Shown: positions 8,225 through 16,599 of the stretch, one piece after another | How the letters are laid out: the number at the start of each line of letters is the position of its first letter | Numbering within the stretch: the stretch's first letter is position 1 | Source: Alteromonas profundi | Lineage (GTDB): Bacteria > Pseudomonadota > Gammaproteobacteria > Enterobacterales > Alteromonadaceae | Assembly (NCBI RefSeq): GCF_010500865.1 | Contig: NZ_JAAAWN010000024.1 | Location: 1-64,000, forward strand | DNA length: 64,000 nucleotides | Reading direction: 5' to 3' | Translations under genes and position numbers: made by a program | Notes under the pieces: model-generated | The model's database searches: none | Told to the model about the DNA's origin: nothing | What the model saw: only the letters and a program-made list of their open reading frames with translations

Positions 8225-11173
8225 ATGCAAATAAGAGTTACCCACCGAGTTTACGGTTTACCTATCGCATTATTTATATTCTTGGCGATATTTTTCGTTT
8301 CAGCAGGGATTTATCTCGAGAACGAAGAAAAAAGCGCCCGAATTTCGAAAGCATCGTCGGTAGCTGAACAGGTAAGGATCAGTTTGGAGGTGTTCTCAAG
8401 TGAGCGAATTCAGGCAATAAATAACCTTATGCGAACATGGCCTACTTTCGAGCCTAACCAAATAGATTGGTTTAACGCGCAAGCAGTATCGCTAATGGGC
8501 ATGCAAAAAGGCTTTAGTGGGCTTATCTTTATTGATGAAAACGGAGTAATACAGTGGGCGGCTACTCCTTCAGAAGTTAGTAGCGCGCGGCTGTCCACCG
8601 AATTAATTGGTCAGCCCATGGATGCCACGGGGTTATCCATTCCGGCTATTTCAGAACAGTTTACCAGTACGCTTATCTATTCTGTACCCACCCAACACCA
8701 CCACATATTGCTTGGTAGAGCGATTAGCCCTCAGGAACCCAGTCATGGGTATGTTATTGCGGGCTTTGATGTGCAAACCATTTTATCGGTAATGTTGGGC
8801 CAGTTGGTTGGGCCCCAGTTTAACTTCGAGTTAGCCAGCGGCGAAAACATATTGTTTAAAAGTGGCGACTTTAAGCATGATGGTAGTGTGGTTTCCACCA
8901 AAGATTTTTGGTTTATTGATCAATTGTTCTCATTGTCCATGCAATCGCAAACGACTATGTACCAGCCAGGGAAGCTGATTATCCTTATCGGGCTGTTTAT
9001 GTCAGCCTTGGTGAGCTGGGTTTTCCATAAGCAATTAAAAGGCGCATTGCATTTGTCATTAAGTGAACAGCGCTATCTCACTGCCAGTGAGGCGGCTTTG
9101 GATGCCATGCTTATTTACCAACCCCACGGGAATAACTATCGCTTGGTTGAGGCCAATCGATACAGTCGTTTCTTATTTAAAGGGGCGTGGGAGAAACTAA
9201 GCGCAATGAGTTTAAAAGGGCAATTGGCTTTTTTAGGGTTGCAGATTGAGTATGACAAGGTGAAGCAGGTGGCAGTAAGTGGCCAGCCCTATGAAGGGTA
9301 TTTCGCCATTGAAAGTACCAAAGTTGCACCACAATGGGTAAAGGTGCAGGTAGTAAAAGCGGGGGCGAACATCGCGTTAACCGTTCGCGATGTAACTGAA
9401 AGGTTCAATGCCCAACGGGAGCTAAAGCAAAGCGAAGAGCGTTATAAACGCCTAGTAGATGGTCTGCACCGTCATTTTGTGTATACCAAAACGGCTACAC
9501 ATAAATTTATTTACGTGAGTGCGGGTATCAATACCATATTAGGTTATTCGGCCGAGTATTTCTGTGCCAATGAGTCGAGTTTGGTAAAGCAAGTGCCAGA
9601 TGAGACGCTGGGTATTAGAAACACCATTTTACGGGGCCAGAAGCCAGAACCTTATCTTGTGCACTATGTAGGGGGCGCGGGTAAAGAACATGTTCTTGAG
9701 TTTTCTGATACCCCCATCTTAGATGAGAACGGTCATATCATTGCAGTAGAAGGTATTGCTCGAGATGTGACTAAAGAGCAAGCTTTACAGGCGGAGGTTG
9801 TGTTTCAAGCCAATCATGATCAGCTGACAGGCCTACTTAATAGGTATGCTTTTGATAACCAACTGCGCGCCATATTAAGCGAGCGCGACTGTGCTCACCA
9901 TAACGCGACTGAGTCTACAAATGTCACCCCTATAGGGGCAACAGTTGCTATTGAAAAGCACACAAGTGTGATGTGTTTCATTGACATGGATAGATTTAAA
10001 TTAGTCAACGACAGCTGCGGGCACCCGGCAGGCGATAAGTTACTAAAAGAAATTTCTACCTTGTTTCGCCAACATGTTAATGACAACGATCTGCTAGCCC
10101 GAATTGGCGGCGATGAATTTTGTATTATTTATCGAGCAGAAACCTTATCGAGAGTAAAGGCTAAGTTAGATCGGCTACTAAAGGCTATTTCAGGTTATCG
10201 CTTTGTCTATGACGATAAACTATTTTTTGTGGGCGCAAGTATTGGCGTTATTGAAATAGGTGCGCGCTCAGTAAGCGCCGCAGAGCTTATAAAGGCAGCT
10301 GATAACGCATGTTATCGGGCCAAGCATTTAGGGCGAAATCGCTACTTTATTGTCCATCCCAACGATGAATATATGGGCATAAACAATAACGAAAATGACG
10401 TACTACACACCTTACATCGCGCATTACAAGACGATGGTTTTGAGCTTTATAGTCAAGCTATATTGCCGCTAAATGTCCCATCGGCCTCGTCACAACAGCA
10501 CTATGAAATATTACTTCGTTTAACGGCCAGTGACGGAAGCTTAATTAGTCCCAATCTATTTATCCCTTTAGCTGAGCGGCACGGTTTAATGAATAAAGTA
10601 GATATGTGGGTAGTGGACAACACCCTTAGGGTGTTAGAGACGAACCCTGCGCATTTGGATAGCGTAGGCAAGGTGGCGATAAACCTTTCGGGAATTACGC
10701 TGGGAGATGAAACCACACTGTTGGCCATAACTCAGCGGATACAGAATACCTGTGTACCTGCTGAGAAAATTTGTTTTGAAATAACCGAAACCACAGCGGT
10801 AACCAATTTAAACGCAGCAAAGCATTTTATATCTACCCTTCGGGCCTTAGGTTGCAGTTTTGCTTTGGACGATTTCGGGGCGGGTATGTCTTCATTTACT
10901 TACCTAAAAAACCTTGATGTGGACTACGTTAAAATTGACGGTTCTTTTGTGCGAAACATTGCTCACGATCACATTGACCATGCTACAGTTAAAGCGATAA
11001 ATAATATTGCGCATAGTATGGGCAAGCAAACTGTTGCAGAGTTTGTTGTAAATTCTGCCACCGCTGAGGTTCTCAAACAGCTTGGTGTTAACTTTGGCCA
11101 AGGGTTTGCTTTAGATAAACCAAAGCCTTTAGCGCACCGTGTTCAATGGCGTTTGAAACAAGCGTCGGTTTAG
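8225..11173 (+). CDS. Membrane PAS-GGDEF-EAL c-di-GMP turnover protein
   Basis: A 982-residue inner-membrane sensor. One transmembrane helix near the N-terminus (LPIALFIFLAIFFVSAGIYL) and a second near residue 255 flank a periplasmic sensor of about 220 residues. Two PAS-like domains follow (about 285-390 and 405-515). The GGDEF domain (about 525-710) keeps an intact IGGDEF signature at 626-631, so cyclase activity is plausible. The EAL domain (about 725-975) reads EIL in place of EAL and retains LDDFGAG and YVKIDGSFV, so phosphodiesterase activity is also plausible. It reads toward a small PH-domain gene ten bases downstream and may be co-transcribed with it. Confidence 0.9.
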   Translation: MQIRVTHRVYGLPIALFIFLAIFFVSAGIYLENEEKSARISKASSVAEQVRISLEVFSSERIQAINNLMRTWPTFEPNQIDWFNAQAVSLMGMQKGFSGLIFIDENGVIQWAATPSEVSSARLSTELIGQPMDATGLSIPAISEQFTSTLIYSVPTQHHHILLGRAISPQEPSHGYVIAGFDVQTILSVMLGQLVGPQFNFELASGENILFKSGDFKHDGSVVSTKDFWFIDQLFSLSMQSQTTMYQPGKLIILIGLFMSALVSWVFHKQLKGALHLSLSEQRYLTASEAALDAMLIYQPHGNNYRLVEANRYSRFLFKGAWEKLSAMSLKGQLAFLGLQIEYDKVKQVAVSGQPYEGYFAIESTKVAPQWVKVQVVKAGANIALTVRDVTERFNAQRELKQSEERYKRLVDGLHRHFVYTKTATHKFIYVSAGINTILGYSAEYFCANESSLVKQVPDETLGIRNTILRGQKPEPYLVHYVGGAGKEHVLEFSDTPILDENGHIIAVEGIARDVTKEQALQAEVVFQANHDQLTGLLNRYAFDNQLRAILSERDCAHHNATESTNVTPIGATVAIEKHTSVMCFIDMDRFKLVNDSCGHPAGDKLLKEISTLFRQHVNDNDLLARIGGDEFCIIYRAETLSRVKAKLDRLLKAISGYRFVYDDKLFFVGASIGVIEIGARSVSAAELIKAADNACYRAKHLGRNRYFIVHPNDEYMGINNNENDVLHTLHRALQDDGFELYSQAILPLNVPSASSQQHYEILLRLTASDGSLISPNLFIPLAERHGLMNKVDMWVVDNTLRVLETNPAHLDSVGKVAINLSGITLGDETTLLAITQRIQNTCVPAEKICFEITETTAVTNLNAAKHFISTLRALGCSFALDDFGAGMSSFTYLKNLDVDYVKIDGSFVRNIAHDHIDHATVKAINNIAHSMGKQTVAEFVVNSATAEVLKQLGVNFGQGFALDKPKPLAHRVQWRLKQASV

Positions 11174-11182
11174 GAGATAAAA

Positions 11183-11557
11183 ATGGGGTTATTCGATACA
11201 TTGTTAGGCAACGCCAGCGAAACCAGCGCAGAAGCCGTTAACGAAGAGCTTATGCCTATATTGGCGGCTAACGAAACCGTGACAGCTGCGTTTAAGCTAG
11301 TAAGAGACCTAAGTGTTTTCACCAATAAACGTTTGATACTTATTGATAAGCAAGGTTTAACCGGGCGTAAAGTGAATTATCATTCCATCCCTTACAAGTC
11401 GATTACACAGTTCATTGTTGAAACGGCGGGTCACTTCGATACAGATGCAGAGTTAAAAATTTGGTTGTCGGGCAAAGCCGATGCTATCGAAATAGAGCTA
11501 AGTGCATCTTCGGCACAAGCGGTACAGCAAAATTTAGCAAATCAACTTTTTGCCTAA
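11183..11557 (+). CDS. Small bacterial PH-domain protein
   Basis: A 124-residue soluble protein that fits the bacterial pleckstrin-homology-like family (bPH_1, PF08000 type). It begins MGLFDTLLGNASE, and the core contains LVRDLSVFTNKRLILIDKQG and KVNYHSIPYKSI, the usual strand pattern of this family. GGAG-like bases lie before the start and only nine bases separate it from the preceding cyclase gene. The function of these proteins is unsettled. No signal peptide or membrane segment is present. Confidence 0.8.
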   Translation: MGLFDTLLGNASETSAEAVNEELMPILAANETVTAAFKLVRDLSVFTNKRLILIDKQGLTGRKVNYHSIPYKSITQFIVETAGHFDTDAELKIWLSGKADAIEIELSASSAQAVQQNLANQLFA

Positions 11558-11611
11558 ACCCGGTGGGGCTTACCGCCCACTAAAACGAGGTTAATGCAGT
11601 TGTCATTAATG

Positions 11612-11648
11612 AAAAGGCACCGCCAAAACGCTGGCGGTGCCTTTTTTA
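11612..11648. terminator. Bidirectional rho-independent terminator
   Basis: An 11-bp stem, aggcaccgcca/tggcggtgcct, has a six-base loop with an A run before and a T run after. It ends the PH-domain gene on the plus strand and can also serve the peptidase gene ending at 11682 on the minus strand. Confidence 0.9.
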
Positions 11649-11681
11649 TCAGTTATGTTTTCGATTAACTGAAAGGACGAT

Positions 11682-13892
11682 TTATTTCAGTGTACGATCG
11701 AAGAAATTAGTAATGGTATTGTACAAGTGAATACCGGTTTGTTTGCCACGTATACTGTGCTTTTTACCCACATAGTCCATGGTTTCAAACGGAATGGCTA
11801 AATCCTGTAAATGCTTATATAGCATGGTGGAGTGAGTGAACAATACGTTGTCATCTGCCATCCCGTGGTAAATTAACAAATCGCCTTTGAGGTCTTTTGC
11901 GTATGGGAAGACCGATGATGCTGTATATGCATCATCATCTGTATTGGGGTTGCCCATATAACGCTCAGTATAGTGAGTGTCATATAAACGCCAGTCGGTT
12001 ACCGGTGCACCCGATACCCCAGCAGCAAAGTAATCACCCGCTTTAAACATACTCATTAGTGTCATATAGCCGCCATAACTATGGCCATGAACACCAATAC
12101 GCTCAGCATCTACATAAGGAAGGGTACGGAGGAACTCTACACCCGCTATCTGATCTTCTACTTCAATAAAGCCCATTTTCTTATAAATTGGATCCTCAAA
12201 CGCTTTGCCGCGATAGTTAGAACCACGATTGTCTAAGGTGAATACAACATAACCTTTGTCCACCCAATGCTGCATTAGTAGGCCCCGGTTACCTGCCCAG
12301 CTATTGGTAACGACTTGGGCATGAGGGCCGCCATATAGGTACACAATAACAGGGTGTTTTTCTTCAAGGTTATCGGGCTTATAAATGCGATAGTTGAGGG
12401 TAGCGCCATCTTTGGTTTCAATTTCGCCAAATTCAGGGGCTGTCCAACTATCCATATAGGTGTAAAGGGGGTGGCCTTGCTCAACCTTGTTTTCTTCAAG
12501 CCACGTAATTCTTTTGCCTGAAGCGTCATTTAAACTTACTTGAGCCGGTGAATTTACGGTGGAAAAACGGTCGATAAAGATAGAGGCATCGCCGCTAAAG
12601 GTAGCGCTGTGGTAGGCACCGAGTTCTGTTATACGCGCAATGTCTGTACCATCAAGGGAAATAGAATATACGTGACTTTCAAGTGGCGTATCTTTACGTC
12701 CAGAGAAGTAAAGACGATTGTTCTTTGTGTCTATCGCTTCAACACTATCAACAACCCAATCGCCTTGGGTAAGTTGTTTAACTAGGCTGCCATCATTGTT
12801 GAAGAGGTATAAGTGTTTGAAGCCGTCTCGTTCTGACGCCCAAATAAATTGGTCACGATCGGCCAGAAAATAAAGGTCGTCGTGTAGGTTTACCCAGGTA
12901 TCACTGGTTTCTTGTAACAACACACGTTGCTTTTTATTGGCCACATTAAAGGCGCGTAGTTCAAGGGTTTGTTGGTCGCGGGTTTGCCACTGATAAGTAA
13001 ACGTTTTGCTATCTGGCATCCAGGCGCCACGGGCCAGGTAAATATCTTTATTTTCACCTAAGTCTACCCACTCGCGCTGCTGGCTCTCAATATTCTGGAT
13101 CGCTAATTCAACCTGAACATTTGGCGTGCCTGCTTTGGGGTACTTCTGCTCGATAAGCTTAATTTCGTCCGCGTAAATTTCTGAACGGGTAATCACGTCT
13201 ACGGGGGTTTCATCTACTTTGGTAAAGGCAATGTGACTTTCATCGGGCGACCACCAGTAGCCTGTCATCCTTCCCATTTCTTCTTGCGCTACAAATTCGG
13301 CCATACCGAATTTGATATTACCGCCGCCTTCGGTAGTGATCGCGGTTTCTTCGCCACTCTTAATGTTTTTAACGTAAAGGTTTTGCTCGCGAATAAACGA
13401 GATATAATTGCCCTTGGGCGATAGTTTTATATCTGTTTCAAAGGTATCGGTATCAAGCAATTGCTTGGCACCTTTTTCACCTAATTTATGGTAATAGACG
13501 TCGCCACCAAGAGGGAAAAGCAAGGCTGTTCCATCATCGGACCATTGGTAACTTACAATACCGCTACCCGATAAACGCATACGCTCGCGGCGTGCTTTTT
13601 CTTCATCAGAGAGCACTTCATCACCGCTTTGTAAATCGTTTGAATCGAACAGCAAACGAGTTTTGCCGCTCTCAATATGGTATTCCCATAAATCTAGGCG
13701 TTCGTAGTCGGTTTGCTTTCCTTTAAGAAAAGTAACCCGTTCGCCATCAGGCGAAACTTGTAGCGCCCTTGGGGCGTTTCCATCTAGGGAAGGTGAAGAG
13801 AATATTCGCTCAATAGTGAGCGTTTCAGCGTGTAAAACTGTAGAGAGCATAGCGGCTCCAATTAAAAGGGCTTTTTTCATTATTTTCTGCAT
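11682..13892 (-). CDS. S9 peptidase, dipeptidyl peptidase IV-like
   Basis: A 736-residue secreted serine peptidase. A signal peptide (KKALLIGAAMLSTVLHAE) leads into an eight-bladed propeller region (about 30-470) and a C-terminal alpha/beta hydrolase. The nucleophile is S605 in GHSYGGY, the acid lies in HGMADDNV, and the catalytic His in KKHSIRG near the C-terminus. FVAQEEMGRMTGYWWSP in the propeller supplies the paired glutamates that bind the free N-terminus in DPP-IV enzymes. It should remove Xaa-Pro or Xaa-Ala dipeptides in the periplasm. A second possible start (ATG 13880) would trim four residues; neither has a strong ribosome site. Confidence 0.93.
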   Translation of the reverse strand: MQKIMKKALLIGAAMLSTVLHAETLTIERIFSSPSLDGNAPRALQVSPDGERVTFLKGKQTDYERLDLWEYHIESGKTRLLFDSNDLQSGDEVLSDEEKARRERMRLSGSGIVSYQWSDDGTALLFPLGGDVYYHKLGEKGAKQLLDTDTFETDIKLSPKGNYISFIREQNLYVKNIKSGEETAITTEGGGNIKFGMAEFVAQEEMGRMTGYWWSPDESHIAFTKVDETPVDVITRSEIYADEIKLIEQKYPKAGTPNVQVELAIQNIESQQREWVDLGENKDIYLARGAWMPDSKTFTYQWQTRDQQTLELRAFNVANKKQRVLLQETSDTWVNLHDDLYFLADRDQFIWASERDGFKHLYLFNNDGSLVKQLTQGDWVVDSVEAIDTKNNRLYFSGRKDTPLESHVYSISLDGTDIARITELGAYHSATFSGDASIFIDRFSTVNSPAQVSLNDASGKRITWLEENKVEQGHPLYTYMDSWTAPEFGEIETKDGATLNYRIYKPDNLEEKHPVIVYLYGGPHAQVVTNSWAGNRGLLMQHWVDKGYVVFTLDNRGSNYRGKAFEDPIYKKMGFIEVEDQIAGVEFLRTLPYVDAERIGVHGHSYGGYMTLMSMFKAGDYFAAGVSGAPVTDWRLYDTHYTERYMGNPNTDDDAYTASSVFPYAKDLKGDLLIYHGMADDNVLFTHSTMLYKHLQDLAIPFETMDYVGKKHSIRGKQTGIHLYNTITNFFDRTLK

Positions 13893-13951
13893 ATTTTAAC
13901 TGTCGAAGGGTTGATTGTAGAGAATCTATTAGATGATACAAGGTGCGAAGT

Positions 13952-14572
13952 ATGAAATCAGCAATGGTGCTGGGAGCGACAGGTCTGGTTGGGCGAGCGT
14001 TAGTAAACTTATTATTACAAGACCCGCGCTATCAAGAAATTACGTGTTTAGTGCGAAAACCTTTAGCCCGCCACCAATATAACGACCCGCACAACAAGCT
14101 AAAACCTGTGGTTATCGACTTTAACGCGTTGCAGGATTATCAAGGGTATTTTAGCGTTAACCATGTGTATTGCTGTTTAGGAACTACGTTAAAACGAGCG
14201 GGTTCTAAAGCCGCTTTTAGACGGGTAGATTTTGAATACGTTCATATAGCTGCGCAACTTACCCGCGCGCAACGGGCGGATAGCTTCGTATGGATATCTT
14301 CGGTAGGGGCAAATGCCAATAGCCGCAGTTTCTATTTACGGGTAAAAGGCGAGTTGGAAAATGCCATTATGCGCATGTCGCAGTTACCTTATGCCTCAGC
14401 AGTAAGGCCTTCTTTGCTGCTTGGCAAGCGCGACGATGCGCGAACATTAGAAGATATAGCGAAAAAAACGGCACCTGTGTGGCAAGCGCTTATGAAAGGC
14501 CCGCTTAAAAAATACCGTCCTGTCCACGCTACAGACGTAGCGAGGAATATGCTGGCGTTGCAACGTTGGTAA
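13952..14572 (+). CDS. Atypical SDR NAD(P)-binding oxidoreductase
   Basis: A 206-residue Rossmann protein. ATG 13952 is preferred over the GTG at 13943 because an AAGG site lies about nine bases upstream of it. It begins with the dinucleotide motif VLGATGLVGRAL, and a later CCLGTTLKRAGSK segment matches the Fmp52/HTATIP2-like branch of atypical short-chain dehydrogenases. WISSVGA and a YLRVKGELE segment give the usual Ser and Tyr-x-x-x-Lys-like positions, the latter as YLRVK. The substrate is unknown. It is divergent from the DPP-IV gene and upstream of trmN6. Confidence 0.82.
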   Translation: MKSAMVLGATGLVGRALVNLLLQDPRYQEITCLVRKPLARHQYNDPHNKLKPVVIDFNALQDYQGYFSVNHVYCCLGTTLKRAGSKAAFRRVDFEYVHIAAQLTRAQRADSFVWISSVGANANSRSFYLRVKGELENAIMRMSQLPYASAVRPSLLLGKRDDARTLEDIAKKTAPVWQALMKGPLKKYRPVHATDVARNMLALQRW

Positions 14573-14663
14573 TAAGTACGAAGGCGTGGCGCTGCGCGTT
14601 CCTTTTGCCTAGCCAGATGTGAAGACCCATAGTGTGCAATGCAATAATTAGAAGATATTAACA

Positions 14664-15377
14664 ATGTTTAAGTGTAAGCAGTTTACGGTGAAACAAGGCA
14701 ATTGTGCCATGAAGGTTAACACCGATAGCTTAATATTAGGAAGCTGGGCAGATGTAACTGACGGGGCGCGCGTGTTAGATATCGGCACGGGGACGGGGGT
14801 TTTAGCCCTAATGATGGCTCAAAAAACAGATACCTCAGCGCACATAAACGCTATTGATATCGACACGGGAGCGGTAGAGCAAGCGAAGGAAAACGTACAT
14901 GCTTCCCCGTGGCCCCATAAAGTAACCGTGTTTCACTGTGACATCAGTAAACATATTAGTAACGGCTATGACGTTATCATTACTAACCCACCTTATTTTG
15001 CAGAGCAAAATAAGCGCAGCGCTGCCTATGATGCGCAATCACACACGCGTAAACAGGCCCGTCAATTTTTGTCACTTTCTCCAGAGGCTTTATTTAACGC
15101 CGTGGCCAAAAACTTATCATCTACGGGGCGCTGCTACTGTTTATATCCTGCTGTGCAGGAAAATGAAACCAGGCGTATCGCATTAGCGTATGGACTACAT
15201 GTTCAGCGGATTTTGCGGGTTAAACACGAGGCCACGGTAGCGCCTTATGTGAATGCTTATTGCTTTGCATCTACGTCGGCAATCGAAACAGAAGAAACCC
15301 TTATCATAAGAGCAGAAGACGGACGCTATTCGGCGCAATACCAACGGTTGTGCCGGGCATTTTATTTGAATTTTTAA
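14664..15377 (+). CDS. trmN6: tRNA1(Val) adenine-37 N6-methyltransferase
   Basis: A 237-residue Rossmann methyltransferase of the TrmN6 (YfiC) family. The family opens with FKCKQFTVKQ and MKVNTDSLILGSW, both clear here. The SAM-binding loop is DIGTGTGVLAL (39-49) and the N6-adenine catalytic motif is NPPYF (108-112). Length and order match the E. coli enzyme, which methylates A37 of valine tRNA 1. Only 19 bases separate it from the downstream YgjV-like gene, so the two may be co-transcribed. Confidence 0.93.
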   Translation: MFKCKQFTVKQGNCAMKVNTDSLILGSWADVTDGARVLDIGTGTGVLALMMAQKTDTSAHINAIDIDTGAVEQAKENVHASPWPHKVTVFHCDISKHISNGYDVIITNPPYFAEQNKRSAAYDAQSHTRKQARQFLSLSPEALFNAVAKNLSSTGRCYCLYPAVQENETRRIALAYGLHVQRILRVKHEATVAPYVNAYCFASTSAIETEETLIIRAEDGRYSAQYQRLCRAFYLNF

Positions 15378-15396
15378 TCACAAGGTTTGTGTAACT

Positions 15397-15900
15397 ATGA
15401 TAGTGGCTGAAGCGTTTGGTGCGTTGGCGGTAATACTTAATTTTATTGGTTACCGACAGAATAATGTCGATAGGTATCTGCTTATCTCCGCCTTTGGGTT
15501 AGCCGCACTTAGCGCGCACTTTTTTATGTTAGATGCTATGGCGGCAGGAGTAGGTACGTCATTAGCAAGCCTGCGTAACTTTATTGCATTGAAAAATCGA
15601 AATCGATTTATCTTGTTTTTGTTTGTGGCAGCTAACATAGGGTTTCTTATTTATGAATGGTTTGTATTAAACCATGGGGCAATTATTTTTATTGCTTATG
15701 CTTCCTCTCTTATTTTTACCGTGGGTTCAATTGTATTGCGTAGTGCGGGCAAAATACGCCGCTACTTTTTATTGGCAGAGCTACTCGGGCTTATTTACGC
15801 AGTATCAGTAGGCAGTATTTTTGGCACCGTATTTAACATCAGTAATTTAATCAGCATATTGTCTAAAATTCATGCTGAAAAGCACACTCAAAAGGCCTAG
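15397..15900 (+). CDS. YgjV-like inner membrane protein
   Basis: A 167-residue protein made almost entirely of hydrophobic segments, probably five or six membrane helices. FGALAVILNFIGYRQNN and the SLASLRNFIALK segment match the YgjV (Imp-YgjV) family of small inner-membrane proteins. No function is established for the family, and no catalytic motif is seen. It follows trmN6 closely on the same strand. Confidence 0.78.
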   Translation: MIVAEAFGALAVILNFIGYRQNNVDRYLLISAFGLAALSAHFFMLDAMAAGVGTSLASLRNFIALKNRNRFILFLFVAANIGFLIYEWFVLNHGAIIFIAYASSLIFTVGSIVLRSAGKIRRYFLLAELLGLIYAVSVGSIFGTVFNISNLISILSKIHAEKHTQKA

Positions 15901-15983
15901 ATTGGTTCAACTTTAGTCTACATTTGATTTCAATAATCACTTTTGAATCAAGTGCTTATAGAGAGTGTTAGGCGAAAGTTTAA

Positions 15984-16011
15984 TTTTCCCCTCAAAGATC
16001 CCGCGTATACT
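15984..16011 (+). promoter_or_regulatory. Possible sigma-70 promoter of the bcs operon
   Basis: TATACT at 16006-16011 makes a good -10 box. TTTTCC at 15984-15989 sits 16 bases before it as a weak -35. It lies 85 bases upstream of the first gene of the cellulose cluster. Confidence 0.35.
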
Positions 16012-16095
16012 TTGTCATCAGTAAGTATGAGTTTAGCGATTTTTCCTCAGGGTAAGCAAAAGTAAGCTTACGCTGTACTGTTGGGGAGGACCTAT

Positions 16096-16599
16096 ATGCC
16101 GAACGTAGTAGAGTTAAATCAATTCAACACCGTTGTTGAACCTGCACATGACGCGTGCGAATTTCGCAATCCTTCTTTGGTAGATACGCATACTCGTGTA
16201 CAAACCGAGCAGTTGTGGCAAAAACGTCTGCGCATGTTTGTTCGTGCCGAACGAGCACTGTTGAAAATGAATCGCTTAAGTAAACTTACCGGGGTGTTTA
16301 CCGTTGCTAGTACGGGAACGCTACTTTTTTCATTATACATGGCGCCCACGTTACCGCCTTCGGTATTTTTCGCTCTGTTCGTAACAATGGCTTTTGGTGT
16401 TATTACTTACCCCGCTTGGTTATTGGTTGGCAATGATAGTCGCAAAAGACGAGATTCAATCTCTAAAATGTTCTATCTAAGCAATCATGAACTTGATATT
16501 GAAGGGGATAAGGTGACATTAATCAACCGCGCGAACTATGCCTACGTGACCCATGTCCACGTTACGGACAGCCACCTTGGACAGTTCTCGCGCAGATAA
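16096..16599 (+). CDS. Unrecognised small membrane protein heading the bcs operon
   Basis: I do not recognise this 167-residue protein. ATG 16096 is chosen because GGGGAGGA lies five bases upstream. A polar N-terminus of about 65 residues (including QLWQKRLRMFVRAERALLKM, likely helical) is followed by two membrane segments near 72-90 and 96-117, then a cytoplasmic tail with NDSRKRRDS. Its last 47 bases overlap the start of bcsA in another frame, suggesting translational coupling. It is not BcsR, BcsQ, BcsE, BcsF or BcsG by eye. An accessory role at the synthase is inferred from position only. Confidence 0.75.
   Translation: MPNVVELNQFNTVVEPAHDACEFRNPSLVDTHTRVQTEQLWQKRLRMFVRAERALLKMNRLSKLTGVFTVASTGTLLFSLYMAPTLPPSVFFALFVTMAFGVITYPAWLLVGNDSRKRRDSISKMFYLSNHELDIEGDKVTLINRANYAYVTHVHVTDSHLGQFSRR

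Noticed and set aside
11682-13892. DPP-IV gene considered as prolyl oligopeptidase or acylaminoacyl peptidase
   Set aside because: The QEEMGR segment in the propeller and the signal peptide fit DPP-IV better than cytosolic S9 members.
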